The notes: generated by a model from the letters alone, not told the origin. A stretch of DNA of 64,000 nt from Leisingera sp. SS27 (GCF_028368855.1 NZ_JAQNCY010000003.1:186001-250000); one strand, 5' to 3'. Counted from the first letter of the stretch, positions 1-9,429 are shown. Translations and numbers: made by a program.

Positions 1-1
1 G

Positions 2-367
2 AAATTCTCCTCCGGCTTCACCGGGGCTGCCGAGAAATTCCTCAAGACCAAATTGGCCCCTGCCGCCATGGAGGGCGCGGTCAAGAAGGATCTCATCGCC
101 AAATACGGCACCAAGGCGACAGAGGACTTCATCAAGCTGCACGGCGACGCTGTCTATGGCGAGATCGCCAAGCAGATCTCGGGCAAGACGCTCAGCAAAT
201 ATGCCGGCGAGGCGCTGAACGGGGCCGATGGCTCGCAATCGGCCTCGACCATGCAGAAACAGGCCAACGAGGCGATGCGCAAGGATATGGAACTGCGCAA
301 GCAGATCCAGAAGATCATCATGGCAGAGGCCAAACGGAAAATGCCCAAGTCTGCATCTGCGCATTAA
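2..367 (+). CDS. Hypothetical protein, 3' part only (5' end outside window)
   Basis: An open frame runs in from the left edge and stops with TAA at 365-367, giving at least 121 residues. The visible part is Lys/Ala/Glu-rich and looks soluble and helical, with a basic C-terminal tail; no membrane segment or catalytic motif is visible. The TTG at 53 and ATG at 68 are internal possibilities, but reading continues upstream without a stop, so the true start is probably outside the window. I do not recognise the family. A GC-rich hairpin follows, and the next gene on the same strand starts 122 bases later. Confidence 0.55.
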   Translation, partial: KFSSGFTGAAEKFLKTKLAPAAMEGAVKKDLIAKYGTKATEDFIKLHGDAVYGEIAKQISGKTLSKYAGEALNGADGSQSASTMQKQANEAMRKDMELRKQIQKIIMAEAKRKMPKSASAH

Positions 368-414
368 CGCGAACATGCGGCCGGGGCAGGCTGCTGCTGG
401 GGGGCGGCAGCATG

Positions 415-441
415 GGGGAAGCGTCATCTTGGTGCTTCCCC
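415..441 (+). terminator. Hairpin between the first gene and hisC, possible terminator or leader
   Basis: GGGGAAGC (415-422) pairs with GCTTCCCC (434-441) around an 11-base loop. No T-run follows, so it is either a weak or factor-dependent terminator for the upstream gene or a structure in the hisC leader. A second, imperfect hairpin (GCTGCTG with CGGCAGC) lies just upstream. Confidence 0.3.
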
Positions 442-489
442 GCCAGCGTTTGGGCCGTTATGACGGGTTGGAATTAAGGAGCCCGTATT

Positions 490-1575
490 ATGACCCAACT
501 CACACCGCAGCCCGGTATCATGGACATCGCTCTGTATCAGGGCGGGGCTGCCCATGTGAAAGGGGTGAGCAATGTTGTGAAGCTCTCCTCGAACGAGAAC
601 CCGCTTGGCCCCAGCCCGCGCGCTGTTCAGGCGATGCAGGACGCGGCGGCGAATATGCACCGCTATCCCGGCTCGGATCACGCGGCGCTGCGGCAGGCGA
701 TCGGCGAGGTGCACGGGCTGGATCCGGAGCAGATCATCTGCGGCGCCGGCAGCGACGAGATTATCGCCTTCCTTTGCCAGGCCTATGCCGGCCCGGGGGA
801 TGAGGTGCTTTACACCGAACACGGCTTTGCGATGTACCGGATCAGCGCGCTGGCTGCCGGCGCTACCCCGGTGGAGGTGAAGGAGCGCGAGCGTGTTACA
901 GACGTGGATGCGCTGCTGGCAGGCTGCACCTCCAGGACCAAGCTGGTGTTCATCGCCAACCCCAACAACCCGACTGGCACCATGATCAGCGAGGCCGAGG
1001 TGGCCCGGCTGGCCGATGGCATCCCCGCGGGCGCGCTGCTGGTGCTGGACGGCGCCTATGCGGAATATGTCGAGGGTTTTGATGCCGGCGCGGCCATCAT
1101 TGCCTCCCGCAGCAACGTTTTCATGACCCGCACCTTCTCCAAGATCTACGGTTTAGGCGGCGCCCGGATCGGCTGGGGCTATGGTCCCAGGGAAATCATC
1201 AACGTGCTGAACCGGGTGCGCGGCCCCTTCAACGTCTCCAGCACCGCGCTGGCGGGGGCAGAGGCGTCGGTACGCGACACGGATTACGTGGACCACTGCC
1301 GCGCTGAGAATGCCAGGTGGCGCGCCTGGCTGGCCAATGCGCTGGCGGAGTTGGGTGTGCCGTCTGACGTCTCCAGCACCAACTTTATTCTGGCCCGCTT
1401 TTCCAGCCAGGCGGAGGCGGAGGCCTGCGATCTTTACCTGCAGGCGCAGGGTCTGATTGTGCGCCGGGTGGCGGGCTACAACCTGCCCACCGCGTTGCGT
1501 ATCACCATCGGCGACGAGGACTCCTGCCGCCGTATTGCGCAAGGTGTCAAAGCGTTCAAAGAGGGCAAGGCATGA
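490..1575 (+). CDS. hisC: Histidinol-phosphate / aromatic aminotransferase
   Basis: A fold-type I PLP aminotransferase of 361 aa, the usual HisC length. Visible motifs are [11 protein letters not shown] near residue 34, the ANPNNPTGT substrate/cofactor loop near residue 155, and [16 protein letters not shown] with the PLP-binding lysine at residue 218. The family transfers an amino group between glutamate and imidazole-acetol phosphate in histidine synthesis, and many members also act on prephenate or aromatic keto acids. Its stop overlaps the start of a prephenate dehydrogenase, so a role in tyrosine/phenylalanine synthesis is at least as likely as histidine synthesis here. An AAGGAG site precedes ATG 490. 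Confidence 0.92.
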   Translation: MTQLTPQPGIMDIALYQGGAAHVKGVSNVVKLSSNENPLGPSPRAVQAMQDAAANMHRYPGSDHAALRQAIGEVHGLDPEQIICGAGSDEIIAFLCQAYAGPGDEVLYTEHGFAMYRISALAAGATPVEVKERERVTDVDALLAGCTSRTKLVFIANPNNPTGTMISEAEVARLADGIPAGALLVLDGAYAEYVEGFDAGAAIIASRSNVFMTRTFSKIYGLGGARIGWGYGPREIINVLNRVRGPFNVSSTALAGAEASVRDTDYVDHCRAENARWRAWLANALAELGVPSDVSSTNFILARFSSQAEAEACDLYLQAQGLIVRRVAGYNLPTALRITIGDEDSCRRIAQGVKAFKEGKA

Positions 1576-2492
1576 GCGAGCAAGTGTATGGCCGCGTCGC
1601 GCTGATCGGCCTGGGCCTGATTGCATCCTCGATGTTCTGGGCGATGAAACGCGCAGGCCTTGCAGGCGAGGTCACCGGTTATGCCCGCAGCGCGGAAACC
1701 CGCGAAACCGCCCGCCGCATCGGCCTGTGCGACCGCGTGTGCGACAGTGCGCGCGAGGCGGTGCAGGACGCCGATCTGATTGTGCTTTGCGTCCCCGTTG
1801 GCGCCATGGGGCCGGTGATGGAAGACATCGCACCAGTGCTGAAAACCGGCGCGACCGTTTCGGACGTCGGTTCGGTCAAACGCCATGTGATCGAGGCGGT
1901 GCAGCCGCACATCCCCGAAAGTGTGCATTTCGTGCCTGCCCACCCGCTGGCAGGGACTGAGCATTCCGGCCCCGAATCCGGCTTTGCCGAACTGTTCGAC
2001 AACCGCTGGTCGCTGCTGGTCCCGGTCGAAGGCACCGACCCCGAGGCAACTGCCCGCCTGCGCGCCCTGTGGGAAGGCATGGGCGCCAATGTCGATGAGA
2101 TGGACGCAGACCATCACGATCTGGTGCTGGCGGTCACCTCCCACACGCCGCACCTGATTGCCTACACGATGGTGGGCGTCGCCGACGACTTGCGCCGGGT
2201 GACAGACAGCGAAGTGATCAAGTATTCCGCCGCCGGTTTCCGCGACTTCACCCGCATCGCCGCCTCGGATCCCACCATGTGGCGCGACGTGTTCCTGACC
2301 AACAAGGACGCGACCCTGGAAATCCTGGGGCGCTTCACCGAAGAGCTGTTTGCCCTGCAGCGCGCCATCCGCACCGGCGACGGCGACCACCTGCACGACT
2401 ATTTCACCCGCACCCGCGCCATCCGCCGCGGCATTATCGAAGCAGGCCAGGACACGGACGCGCCGGACTTCGGCCGGGGGCAGAGGAAATGA
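1572..2492 (+). CDS. tyrA: Prephenate/arogenate dehydrogenase
   Basis: 306 aa. The N-terminus carries a Rossmann motif ([12 protein letters not shown]) for NAD(P). Conserved family stretches follow: DVGSVK near residue 97, [14 protein letters not shown] near 123, and SHTPHLIAY near 192. The enzyme oxidatively decarboxylates prephenate or arogenate on the way to tyrosine. The start overlaps the hisC stop (ATGA), and the stop overlaps the next start in the same way, so the three genes are very likely co-transcribed and translationally coupled. Whether prephenate or arogenate is preferred cannot be told from sequence alone. Confidence 0.92.
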   Translation: MSEQVYGRVALIGLGLIASSMFWAMKRAGLAGEVTGYARSAETRETARRIGLCDRVCDSAREAVQDADLIVLCVPVGAMGPVMEDIAPVLKTGATVSDVGSVKRHVIEAVQPHIPESVHFVPAHPLAGTEHSGPESGFAELFDNRWSLLVPVEGTDPEATARLRALWEGMGANVDEMDADHHDLVLAVTSHTPHLIAYTMVGVADDLRRVTDSEVIKYSAAGFRDFTRIAASDPTMWRDVFLTNKDATLEILGRFTEELFALQRAIRTGDGDHLHDYFTRTRAIRRGIIEAGQDTDAPDFGRGQRK

Positions 2493-3307
2493 TGCGTACG
2501 GGCGTGCTGATCCTGGCTGCCGCGTTCGGCGGGGCAGCTCTGGCCTCGACACCGGATGCCTCGATGGAGCCGCCCGCACGTCCGGTATCGGACGCGCGCC
2601 TTGAAGCCGCGGCAGCGCCGCTGCCCGGCATGCGCCCGGTCTCCCGTCCGCAATCGGAGCAGCGCCTTGCAGCAGCCTCCCGGCCTGCGGACCTGCCGCT
2701 GCTGGCCCCCGGTGCATCCTTGCAGCCTTTTGCACGCCCGGACAGCCTGGCAGAACAAGTGCTGTTCAAACGCCGCCAGCGCCGCAAGGGCTCGGTCTGC
2801 GGTGACATCGACATCCAGGGGGACGATGTGGGCCATGTCTCCGGCACGCTGCCCGGCTGCGGGGCCAAGGACGCGGTGCGGGTGCGCGAGATCGCCGGGG
2901 TGCGCCTCAGCCAAGCCTCGCTGATGACCTGCAACACCGCCCGCGCCCTGAAGACCTGGATCAACCGCGAGGTCGAAACCGCCTTTGGCCGCGGAAACAA
3001 GGTGGTGTCTTTGCGCGTCGCCGCCCATTACGCCTGCCGCACTCGCAACAACCGCCCTGGCGCCAAGATCTCGGAACATGGCAAAGGCCGGGCCATCGAC
3101 ATCTCAGGCTTCACCCTTGCCAGCGGTGAGACCGTCACCGTGCTGCACGGCTGGCAGAACCGCAAGACCCGAAAGAAACTGAAAAAGATCTGGCGTGCCG
3201 CCTGCGGCCCCTTCGGAACCGTACTGGGACCTGAGGCCGACCGCTATCACAAGGATCACTTCCACCTCGATGTGGCCCGCCACCGCGGCGGATCCTATTG
3301 CCGCTGA
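2489..3307 (+). CDS. Extensin-like C-terminal domain protein, secreted
   Basis: 272 aa starting at ATG 2489, which overlaps the tyrA stop by four bases. Residues 1-19 form a Sec signal peptide (hydrophobic, ending GAALA). A Pro/Arg/Ala-rich linker follows to about residue 90, then an extensin-like C domain with paired cysteines, an S-E-H-x-K-G-R-A-I-D-I stretch and a C-terminal H-K-D-H-F-H-L-D motif. That His/Asp pattern resembles the metal site of LAS/D-Ala-D-Ala peptidase folds, so a periplasmic cell-wall role is likely. No enzymatic activity is established for most members, so the function is inferred from the fold. Confidence 0.82.
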   Translation: MMRTGVLILAAAFGGAALASTPDASMEPPARPVSDARLEAAAAPLPGMRPVSRPQSEQRLAAASRPADLPLLAPGASLQPFARPDSLAEQVLFKRRQRRKGSVCGDIDIQGDDVGHVSGTLPGCGAKDAVRVREIAGVRLSQASLMTCNTARALKTWINREVETAFGRGNKVVSLRVAAHYACRTRNNRPGAKISEHGKGRAIDISGFTLASGETVTVLHGWQNRKTRKKLKKIWRAACGPFGTVLGPEADRYHKDHFHLDVARHRGGSYCR

Positions 3308-3416
3308 GACCCCGGGCGGCAATCCGGGATCCCCTGTTCATCTGGCCCCAAATATCTCGGTGCGCGAGGCAGAGCCTCGCAAGAAATTTCCGGATGGATA
3401 CAAACCAGCGTGCGGC

Positions 3417-4415
3417 CTAGCGGATGATCAGCCGTGGCGCATGGCCCAGCGGCAACGGGCCAAGCGTGACATACCCGTCCGCAAATCCCAGCGTGATATC
3501 CAGGTTGCGCGGGTTTCCGCTGGCCTCTGCCAGCAGGCCCAGCACCCGTTCCACCGTGCCGCGCAGCGCCGGGGCCAGGGCGCCGCTGCGTTCGGCCATC
3601 AGCACCAGCCCGCGCCAGTTTTCCGCCTGCAGCGCAATCTCGCCCTCCGGCAGACCCTGTTCATCCACCGTCAGCGCGCCAGTGGCCTTGAGGCGCAGGT
3701 CGCCCCAGCGGGCATCGGCCAGTTTCAGATCGATCCGGCGCGGCTGCGGCCGCCGTTGCTCCAGTGCGGAGCGGTCCCAGGGTGCGTCAAAGGCAACCGC
3801 CATCTCAAGCGCCAGCGTGTCGAAACGCTCCGGCAGCGGCGCGCTGGCCGCCAAGAGCCGCCGCCAGGCCGCCCGCGGGGCAAACTCCCGGACATCTGCA
3901 GTGATCCGGTATGCTTCCGGGATCTTCGACTGAACTGCCCGCAGATCCAGCGCCGCCCCGCTCAGCACCGTCTCGCCGCCGCGGGCAATCTGCCAGCTGT
4001 CTGCAACAGCGGCCATCTGCTCCAGCTCGAGTGCAGCACCGGGTTTCAGATGCAGGCTGGCCTGCAGCTCCTCCGCGGTGATCACAGCGGTCTGGTCATA
4101 GTAGGAAAGCCGCTGCGCCGTCGCCGGGAAATGCAGGTCCAGATGCCCGGGCCAGGCTGCCGGGCTCAACAGCTCCAGCCAGTCCGCCCGCCAGGCAGTG
4201 CCGGAGCGCAGATCCGCCAGGGCAGGGCGGCTGATCCGGGTCTGGTGCCGGAACGGATAGCCCTGTGTCTCCAGGCCTGCATGTTCTGCCTGCCAGCCGC
4301 GGTTCTCCTGTCGTTCGAACCAGGCGGCAATGCCGCTCTTCAGCCCCCATGCGGCCGCTGCCCAATACAGGCTCCACAGCAGCAGGGCCGCAATCAGCAG
4401 TTTTGCCAGGCGCAT
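3417..4415 (-). CDS. DUF2125 family protein
   Basis: 332 aa starting at MRLAKLLIAALLL. An upstream in-frame ATG at 4484 would overlap the divergent ChaC-like gene, so I prefer 4415. The first 25 residues form a hydrophobic signal or anchor. The rest is a beta-rich periplasmic-type domain with repeated short strands and no recognisable catalytic motif, typical of DUF2125, an uncharacterised alphaproteobacterial family. It is monocistronic, convergent with the extensin-like gene and divergent from the next gene. The family call rests on the N-terminal layout and general resemblance. Confidence 0.7.
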   Translation of the reverse strand: MRLAKLLIAALLLWSLYWAAAAWGLKSGIAAWFERQENRGWQAEHAGLETQGYPFRHQTRISRPALADLRSGTAWRADWLELLSPAAWPGHLDLHFPATAQRLSYYDQTAVITAEELQASLHLKPGAALELEQMAAVADSWQIARGGETVLSGAALDLRAVQSKIPEAYRITADVREFAPRAAWRRLLAASAPLPERFDTLALEMAVAFDAPWDRSALEQRRPQPRRIDLKLADARWGDLRLKATGALTVDEQGLPEGEIALQAENWRGLVLMAERSGALAPALRGTVERVLGLLAEASGNPRNLDITLGFADGYVTLGPLPLGHAPRLIIR

Positions 4416-4482
4416 CGCATAGCCTCTTTTGTCCGGGTCAGGATTGCTGTTTATAGGGAGGGCACGGAAAGGGCCAGATGAC

Positions 4483-5013
4483 ATGACAATGTGGGTTTTC
4501 GGATACGGATCACTTCTTTGGAACCCCGGTTTCCCGGTGGCCCGGCGCGAGGTCGCGGTGCTGCACGGTTATGCCCGCTCCTTCTGCATGTCCTCGATCC
4601 ACCACCGCGGCAGCGAGGAAAAGCCCGGCCTGGTGCTTGCGCTGGATGCCGTCCAAGACGCCCATTGCAAGGGCATTGCCCTGGCGGTTGAGGCGGGTCA
4701 CGAGGAACAGACCCTGGCAGAGCTGCGGGAGCGCGAGCTGATCTCCTCGGCCTATCTGGAGCGCGACCTGGCGGTCGAACTGGCGGATGGCTCCATGGTC
4801 ACCGCCGTCACCTACGTGATCGACCCGCATCATGTGCAGTATTGCGGCGGCCTCAGCCTGGAGGATCAGGCCCAGATCATCGCCCATGCCGTGGGCGGCC
4901 GCGGGCCCAACACCGAATACCTCTATAACACGGCGGAGCACCTGGCCGAGATCGGCCTGCATGACAGCGATCTGGACTGGCTGGCAAGCCGGGTGCGGGA
5001 AATCACCGCATAA
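4483..5013 (+). CDS. Gamma-glutamylcyclotransferase, ChaC-like
   Basis: 176 aa. The N-terminal VFGYGSLLWNPGF motif (residues 5-17) is the substrate-binding YGSL loop of gamma-glutamylcyclotransferases. A Glu in the RE-L motif near residue 85 sits where ChaC enzymes have their catalytic acid. ChaC proteins release 5-oxoproline and Cys-Gly from glutathione, so this is probably a cytosolic glutathione-turnover enzyme. The start at ATG 4483 is chosen because the YGSL motif then falls at the usual distance from the N-terminus; the in-frame ATG at 4429 would add 18 unrelated residues. It is probably transcribed alone. Confidence 0.85.
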   Translation: MTMWVFGYGSLLWNPGFPVARREVAVLHGYARSFCMSSIHHRGSEEKPGLVLALDAVQDAHCKGIALAVEAGHEEQTLAELRERELISSAYLERDLAVELADGSMVTAVTYVIDPHHVQYCGGLSLEDQAQIIAHAVGGRGPNTEYLYNTAEHLAEIGLHDSDLDWLASRVREITA

Positions 5014-5017
5014 AGCC

Positions 5018-5045
5018 TTGGCGGTTCTGACACTTTGCTTATAGG
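5018..5045 (+). promoter_or_regulatory. Putative sigma-70-type promoter for the ExbB-like/OmpA-like pair
   Basis: TTGGCG (5018-5023) and TATAGG (5040-5045) are separated by 16 bases and lie about 45 bases before ATG 5091. The match is by eye only; start-site data would be needed. Confidence 0.35.
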
Positions 5046-5090
5046 CTGCGTGGCAACACGAGCAGACAAAAGTGTCAGGAGCCACAGGAA

Positions 5091-6281
5091 ATGGCGCAGC
5101 CAGACCGCAAGACCCGGCCGCAGTTCTCCCAGCCGGTGCGGCAGATCATCATGATGCTGATCGCGCTGGGGCTATCGGGGTTTGGCGCCTTTGTGGCGCT
5201 GCCGCGGGTGCTGCCGGTGTTCCAGGCCAATCCTTGGCTCAACGGGTTCATCGTCTTTGTCTTTGTGATCGGGGTGCTGGCTTGCTTCTGGCAGGTGGTG
5301 CAGCTGATCGGCTCGGTGCGCTGGATCGAACGCTTTGCCGGCGGCGACAATCAGGAGCACCGCCGCCCGCCATCTATTCTGGCGCCTCTGGCCTCGCTCC
5401 TGGGCTCGCGCAGCGCCCGGATGCAGCTGGGCTCGGCCTCCACCCGCTCCATACTGGACTCGGTGGCCAGCCGTATTGACGAAGACCGGGAAATCACCCG
5501 GTATATCGTCAACCTTCTGATTTTCCTGGGCCTTCTCGGCACGTTCTATGGCCTTGCCACCACCGTTCCCGCCGTCGTCGACACCATCCGCAGCCTGGCG
5601 CCGCAGGAGGGCGAAGAAGGCCTGTCGGTTTTCAACCGCCTGATGACAGGTCTTGAGGCGCAACTGGGCGGCATGGGCGTGGCCTTCGCCTCCTCGCTGC
5701 TAGGCCTTGCCGGATCGCTGATCGTCGGCCTGCTGGAGCTGTTCGCAGGCCACGGCCAGAACCGCTTTTACCGCGAGCTGGAGGAATGGCTTTCCTCCAT
5801 CACCCGCGTCAGCTTCTCCTCAGGCGAGGAGGGCGCCAGCGACAGCGGCGTGGTCTCCCAGGTGCTCGACACCATGGCAGAGCAGATGGAGATGCTGCAG
5901 GAAATGTTTGTCGAGACCGCCGAGGGCCGCGCAGCAGTGGACCAGCGGCTGACAGAGCTGGTGGAAACCATTCAGGAAATGAACCGCCGCCAGGATCAGA
6001 CCGGCACCATCACCGCGGCACTGGACCGGGTTGCGGTAGGGCAGGAGGCGCTGACCGAGATCCTGCGCGCGCAGGGAGAGCACGGCGGCATCGACGCCGA
6101 AAGCCGGATGCGGCTGCGCTCGATCGACGTGCAGATGCTGCGCATCCTCGAAGAAATCTCCGCAGGCCGCCAGGAGAGTCTGGCCGAACTGCGCAAGGAT
6201 ATCGACCTGATGATCAAGGCCTTCGCGCGTCCGCGCGGACTGTCCCGCGGCGGTCTGCCGGACCGGGGCCCGGGGGAGTAA
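5091..6281 (+). CDS. MotA/TolQ/ExbB-type proton channel protein with long C-terminal coiled coil
   Basis: 396 aa. Four hydrophobic segments are visible, near residues 18-40, 45-72, 138-165 and 200-228. The last two belong to the MotA_ExbB channel domain, including the glycine-rich stretch LLGTFYGLATTVPAVV. From about residue 240 the protein is a long, charged, probably coiled-coil cytoplasmic tail, longer than in TolQ or ExbB. The downstream gene, three bases away, encodes a single-pass OmpA-domain partner, so the pair should form a 5:2-type ion-driven stator complex in the inner membrane. What it drives is unknown. The layout is like ZorA of Zorya, but no ZorC/D/E genes are adjacent. Confidence 0.85.
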   Translation: MAQPDRKTRPQFSQPVRQIIMMLIALGLSGFGAFVALPRVLPVFQANPWLNGFIVFVFVIGVLACFWQVVQLIGSVRWIERFAGGDNQEHRRPPSILAPLASLLGSRSARMQLGSASTRSILDSVASRIDEDREITRYIVNLLIFLGLLGTFYGLATTVPAVVDTIRSLAPQEGEEGLSVFNRLMTGLEAQLGGMGVAFASSLLGLAGSLIVGLLELFAGHGQNRFYRELEEWLSSITRVSFSSGEEGASDSGVVSQVLDTMAEQMEMLQEMFVETAEGRAAVDQRLTELVETIQEMNRRQDQTGTITAALDRVAVGQEALTEILRAQGEHGGIDAESRMRLRSIDVQMLRILEEISAGRQESLAELRKDIDLMIKAFARPRGLSRGGLPDRGPGE

Positions 6282-6284
6282 CCG

Positions 6285-8126
6285 ATGGCCCTTTCCCGGC
6301 GTACAGGACAGCGGTTCCAGGCCTCGATCTGGCCCGGCTTCGTCGATGCGATGACCGGGCTGCTGCTGGTTCTGATGTTTGTGCTGACCATCTTCATGGT
6401 GGTGCAATTCGTGCTGCGCGAAACCATCACCGGACAGGAAAGCCAGCTGGATGAACTCTCCGCCGAGGTCCGCGCACTGGCCTCAGCACTGGGGCTGGAG
6501 GAACGCGAGAACAGCCGGCTGAATGCCCGGCTGGGGGCATTGACCTCGACCCTCAATACGGCGGAACAGGATCTGGCACAGGCCCGCAGCCTGATCACTT
6601 CGCTGACGGCTGAGCGCGACCGCCAGGCCGGCGAGCTGGCCGAGGCCGCCAGCCGCATCACCAGTTTCGAGGCCCAAGTGGCGGCTCTGATCGCCAGCCG
6701 CGACGCCGCCCAGGCGCGGGTTGCGGATCTGGACGCCGAACGTGAAAACCTCGAGGCAGCCCGCGCCGCACTGCTGAGCGAGCAGGACGCCCTGAACCTC
6801 GCACTGGCCCAGGCCCGCGGCGAAATCGACGCTCAGGCTGAAGCAGCCCGGCTGGCGGCGGCCGAGCGTGAGGCAATGGAGGCGCTGATCGCCAGCCTTG
6901 AGATGGAGCAAGCCGCGAAAACTGAAGAAATCGCGGGCCTGCAGGAGCAACTGAATGCGGAGGAAACAGCCCGCTTGCTGGAGGCCGCAGCCGCCGAAGC
7001 CTTGCGCGAAAAACTGCAGTCGGCAGATGCGGAACTCACTGCCATGACCTTGGCCTTGGAGGCGCAGCGGCAGCAGGCGGAGGACACCCTGACCCTGCTG
7101 GCCGCGGCAGAGGCAGCGCGAAAGCAGCTGGATGCGAAGCTCTCTGAACTGGAAACCGCACGTGCAGGCTCAGACGCTGAGGCCGGGCGGCTGGCAGCTG
7201 AACTGGCCGCGGCCAAGGCAGCTCTGGCCGCGGCGGAAACCCAGTCGGAAGACCTGGATGTCCTGCGCCAGCGCCTGCTCGCCGCACTGACCGCGCAGGA
7301 GACCGCAGAAGCCAGCGCCGCTGAGCAGCTGACCCGGGCCGAAGAACGCGCCGCCTTGCTGGCGCAGGCGCGGGACGCGCTGTCGCAAGAGCAGGCCGTG
7401 TCAGAAGAGGCCCGCCGCGAAACCGCTCTGCTCAATCAGCAGGTCGCGGCCTTGCGCGAACAGCTGGGCGGATTGCAGGCCATCCTCGACGACTACCAGG
7501 CCCGCGACGCGGCGCAGCAGGTGCAGTTGCAGAACCTGGGCCAGGACCTGAACGCGGCCCTGGCCCGCGCGGCATCTGAGGAACGCAAGCGGCGGCTACT
7601 GGAAGAGCAGGAGCGCAAGCGGCTGGAGGCCGAAGCGGAGGCGCTCACCGCCAAGGCACAGGACCTGGAACGCTACCGCTCAGAGTTCTTCGGGCGCCTG
7701 CGCGATCTGCTGGGCACGCAGGAGGGCGTCCGCATCCAGGGCGACCGCTTTGTCTTTGCCTCCGAGGTGCTGTTCCCGCCCGGCAGCGCCACCCTGTCGC
7801 CTGCGGGCCGGGTGGAGATCGCCAAGGTGGTGTCGATCCTTCAAAGCGTAGTTGCGGCGATCCCGCCGGAGATTAACTGGATCATCCGGGTGGACGGGCA
7901 TACCGATAACACGCCGCTGGTCGGGCATTCGAAATTTGCCGACAACTGGGAGCTCAGCCAGGGCCGGGCGCTGTCTGTCGTGCGCTACATGGTCGAGGCG
8001 CTGGGCGTGCCGCCCTCACGGCTGGCGGCCAACGGCTTTGGCGAATACCAGCCGGTGAACCTGGCAGACACGCCGGAGGCGCGCGCGCAGAACCGCCGGA
8101 TCGAGCTGAAATTCACAGAGAAATGA
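6285..8126 (+). CDS. Single-pass membrane protein with long coiled coil and OmpA peptidoglycan-binding domain (MotB/ZorB-like partner)
   Basis: 613 aa. Residues 16-43 form one transmembrane helix carrying WPGFVDAMTGLLLVLMF. Asp21 sits where MotB, ExbD and ZorB have their proton-carrying aspartate. Residues about 50-460 are an Ala/Glu/Leu/Gln-rich heptad region, an unusually long periplasmic coiled coil. Residues about 485-612 are an OmpA-like domain with DGHTDNTP and an NRRIEL motif, expected to bind peptidoglycan. It is co-transcribed with the ExbB-like gene. The long rod would let the complex reach the wall through the periplasm. MotB itself is unlikely because flagellar genes are absent around it. 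Confidence 0.87.
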   Translation: MALSRRTGQRFQASIWPGFVDAMTGLLLVLMFVLTIFMVVQFVLRETITGQESQLDELSAEVRALASALGLEERENSRLNARLGALTSTLNTAEQDLAQARSLITSLTAERDRQAGELAEAASRITSFEAQVAALIASRDAAQARVADLDAERENLEAARAALLSEQDALNLALAQARGEIDAQAEAARLAAAEREAMEALIASLEMEQAAKTEEIAGLQEQLNAEETARLLEAAAAEALREKLQSADAELTAMTLALEAQRQQAEDTLTLLAAAEAARKQLDAKLSELETARAGSDAEAGRLAAELAAAKAALAAAETQSEDLDVLRQRLLAALTAQETAEASAAEQLTRAEERAALLAQARDALSQEQAVSEEARRETALLNQQVAALREQLGGLQAILDDYQARDAAQQVQLQNLGQDLNAALARAASEERKRRLLEEQERKRLEAEAEALTAKAQDLERYRSEFFGRLRDLLGTQEGVRIQGDRFVFASEVLFPPGSATLSPAGRVEIAKVVSILQSVVAAIPPEINWIIRVDGHTDNTPLVGHSKFADNWELSQGRALSVVRYMVEALGVPPSRLAANGFGEYQPVNLADTPEARAQNRRIELKFTEK

Positions 8127-8457
8127 AGCGGTTAACCGCACTGGCAAACCAGCCTGTCAGGCCGTTTCCTGCCTGGTTCTGCCAGCCCGGCGGGTGGTGC
8201 GGGGTGCAACCCGCTTCACTAATGGAGACAAGCTACTAGTTACACACGGGTTGCGGCCCCGCCGGGCAGCAGGGCCAGATATAAACTATTGCGGATGCGG
8301 CATTTATCAAATCCAGCAGCCCGGCTTCCGTCTCAGCGCAGGCGCCGGGTGCTGGCGCGGGAGGCTCCCGCCCGGCGCCAATCCGCCCTGTAAGGGCGGC
8401 TGCGCCCGTTGGGCCATGCAGCCGCTGCGCGGCTGCAGAGCGGTTTCCCTGGCTGCG
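8127..8457. other. Gene-free interval with a cluster of GC-rich inverted repeats
   Basis: This 331-base gap separates two convergent genes. I see no gene in it. Four perfect inverted repeats stand out: GCAACCCG 8206-8213 with CGGGTTGC 8247-8254; GGCGCCGGG 8341-8349 with CCCGGCGCC 8371-8379 (with a nested GCGGGAG/CTCCCGC); CCGCCC 8383-8388 with GGGCGG 8394-8399; and GCAGCCG 8418-8424 with CGGCTGC 8430-8436. The last three lie close to the end of the minus-strand M23 gene and may act as bidirectional transcription barriers, although none has a T-run. Confidence 0.6.
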
Positions 8458-9429
8458 TTATTGGGCCGCGATGGTCATGCTGCGGGCGAAGCGGGCGATT
8501 TCCTGCCCGTCGCGCAGAAGCCGGGCCACGCCGGTATAGCTGCCCGCAGGCCACTGCCCGCCGCGCAGGCGCCGCCCCGCGGCACGAAAGAACTGCGCCT
8601 GGTTCTTTTGCAGCGCTTCGCTGTGGGAGACAAATTCGCCGCCGGGGCCGGTCACATTCAGCTCCATGAGGTCCCCGGCCTGGCCGCCATAGGCATAGGC
8701 CCAGAATACAAAGGCAGGCGCATCCGGCGGCAAAGGTGCCTCATCGGCGGTTCCGGTCTTGACGGATCCGTACTCCGGGATGGCGGTGCTGAAACCGGCA
8801 CCCAGAACGCCGCCCGCCTGGTAGGGCGGCAGGCTGGCCCAAAGCGTCTCCTCCGGCTGGACGCCGCAGGTGTCCGCAGCCTCCGGGGAAAACGGATCCA
8901 CGACCGCGCCGTCCTTCCTGACCGACAGATGCAGATGCGGGAACTGGGTCTTGCCCGAAAGGCCGACCTCGCCCAGCACATCGCCGGCTTTCACCTTCTG
9001 ACCGTTTTCCACCAGGATCGAGCCGCGCTTCATGTGGCAGTACTGGGTCTCCCAGCCGCCGCCATGGCGCAGCACCACACCGTTGCCGCATTCCATCCCC
9101 TCGATGCTGGCGGCATTTTCAGCCGTGGCATACTGGTCCGCCATCGTGTTGCGGGTGCCCAGCACAACCCCGTCCGCTGCCGCACGCACCTGCACGCCGG
9201 CCTGCATGTCCGACAGATAGGGCAGGGCGATGTCGGTGCCCTTGTGCCCGTCATAGCTGAGCGTGCCGCAGGTGAAATCACGGGCACCCGGCCCGGGATC
9301 GCGGTCCACGAACTGCTGGATGTGACAGCTTTCGCCCAGGGTGCAGTCCAGCGGAAACTGCAAACGGAAATCGCCCGCCGCGGCAGGCGCGGCGAGCGAT
9401 AGGGATACCGTCAGCGCTGCGAAGCGCAT
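8458..9429 (-). CDS. M23 family (LytM) metallopeptidase, secreted
   Basis: 323 aa starting at [19 protein letters not shown], a Sec signal peptide cleaved near residue 19. The LytM zinc site is visible as H62-x3-D66 (GHKGTD) and H165-x-H167 (FPHLHL), with H132 in YCHMKRG as the likely additional active-site histidine. The family cleaves glycyl or D-amino acid links in peptidoglycan or acts as an amidase activator; all key residues are present, so it is probably enzymatically active in the periplasm. The ATG overlaps the clpA stop by one base (TGATG), so translation is probably coupled to clpA. The C-terminal 100 residues form a separate beta-rich domain. Confidence 0.87.
   Translation of the reverse strand: MRFAALTVSLSLAAPAAAGDFRLQFPLDCTLGESCHIQQFVDRDPGPGARDFTCGTLSYDGHKGTDIALPYLSDMQAGVQVRAAADGVVLGTRNTMADQYATAENAASIEGMECGNGVVLRHGGGWETQYCHMKRGSILVENGQKVKAGDVLGEVGLSGKTQFPHLHLSVRKDGAVVDPFSPEAADTCGVQPEETLWASLPPYQAGGVLGAGFSTAIPEYGSVKTGTADEAPLPPDAPAFVFWAYAYGGQAGDLMELNVTGPGGEFVSHSEALQKNQAQFFRAAGRRLRGGQWPAGSYTGVARLLRDGQEIARFARSMTIAAQ

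Noticed and set aside
5091..8126. A complete Zorya anti-phage system
   Set aside because: Only ZorA/ZorB-like genes are present; neighbours are a ChaC-like enzyme and an M23 peptidase, with no helicase or nuclease.
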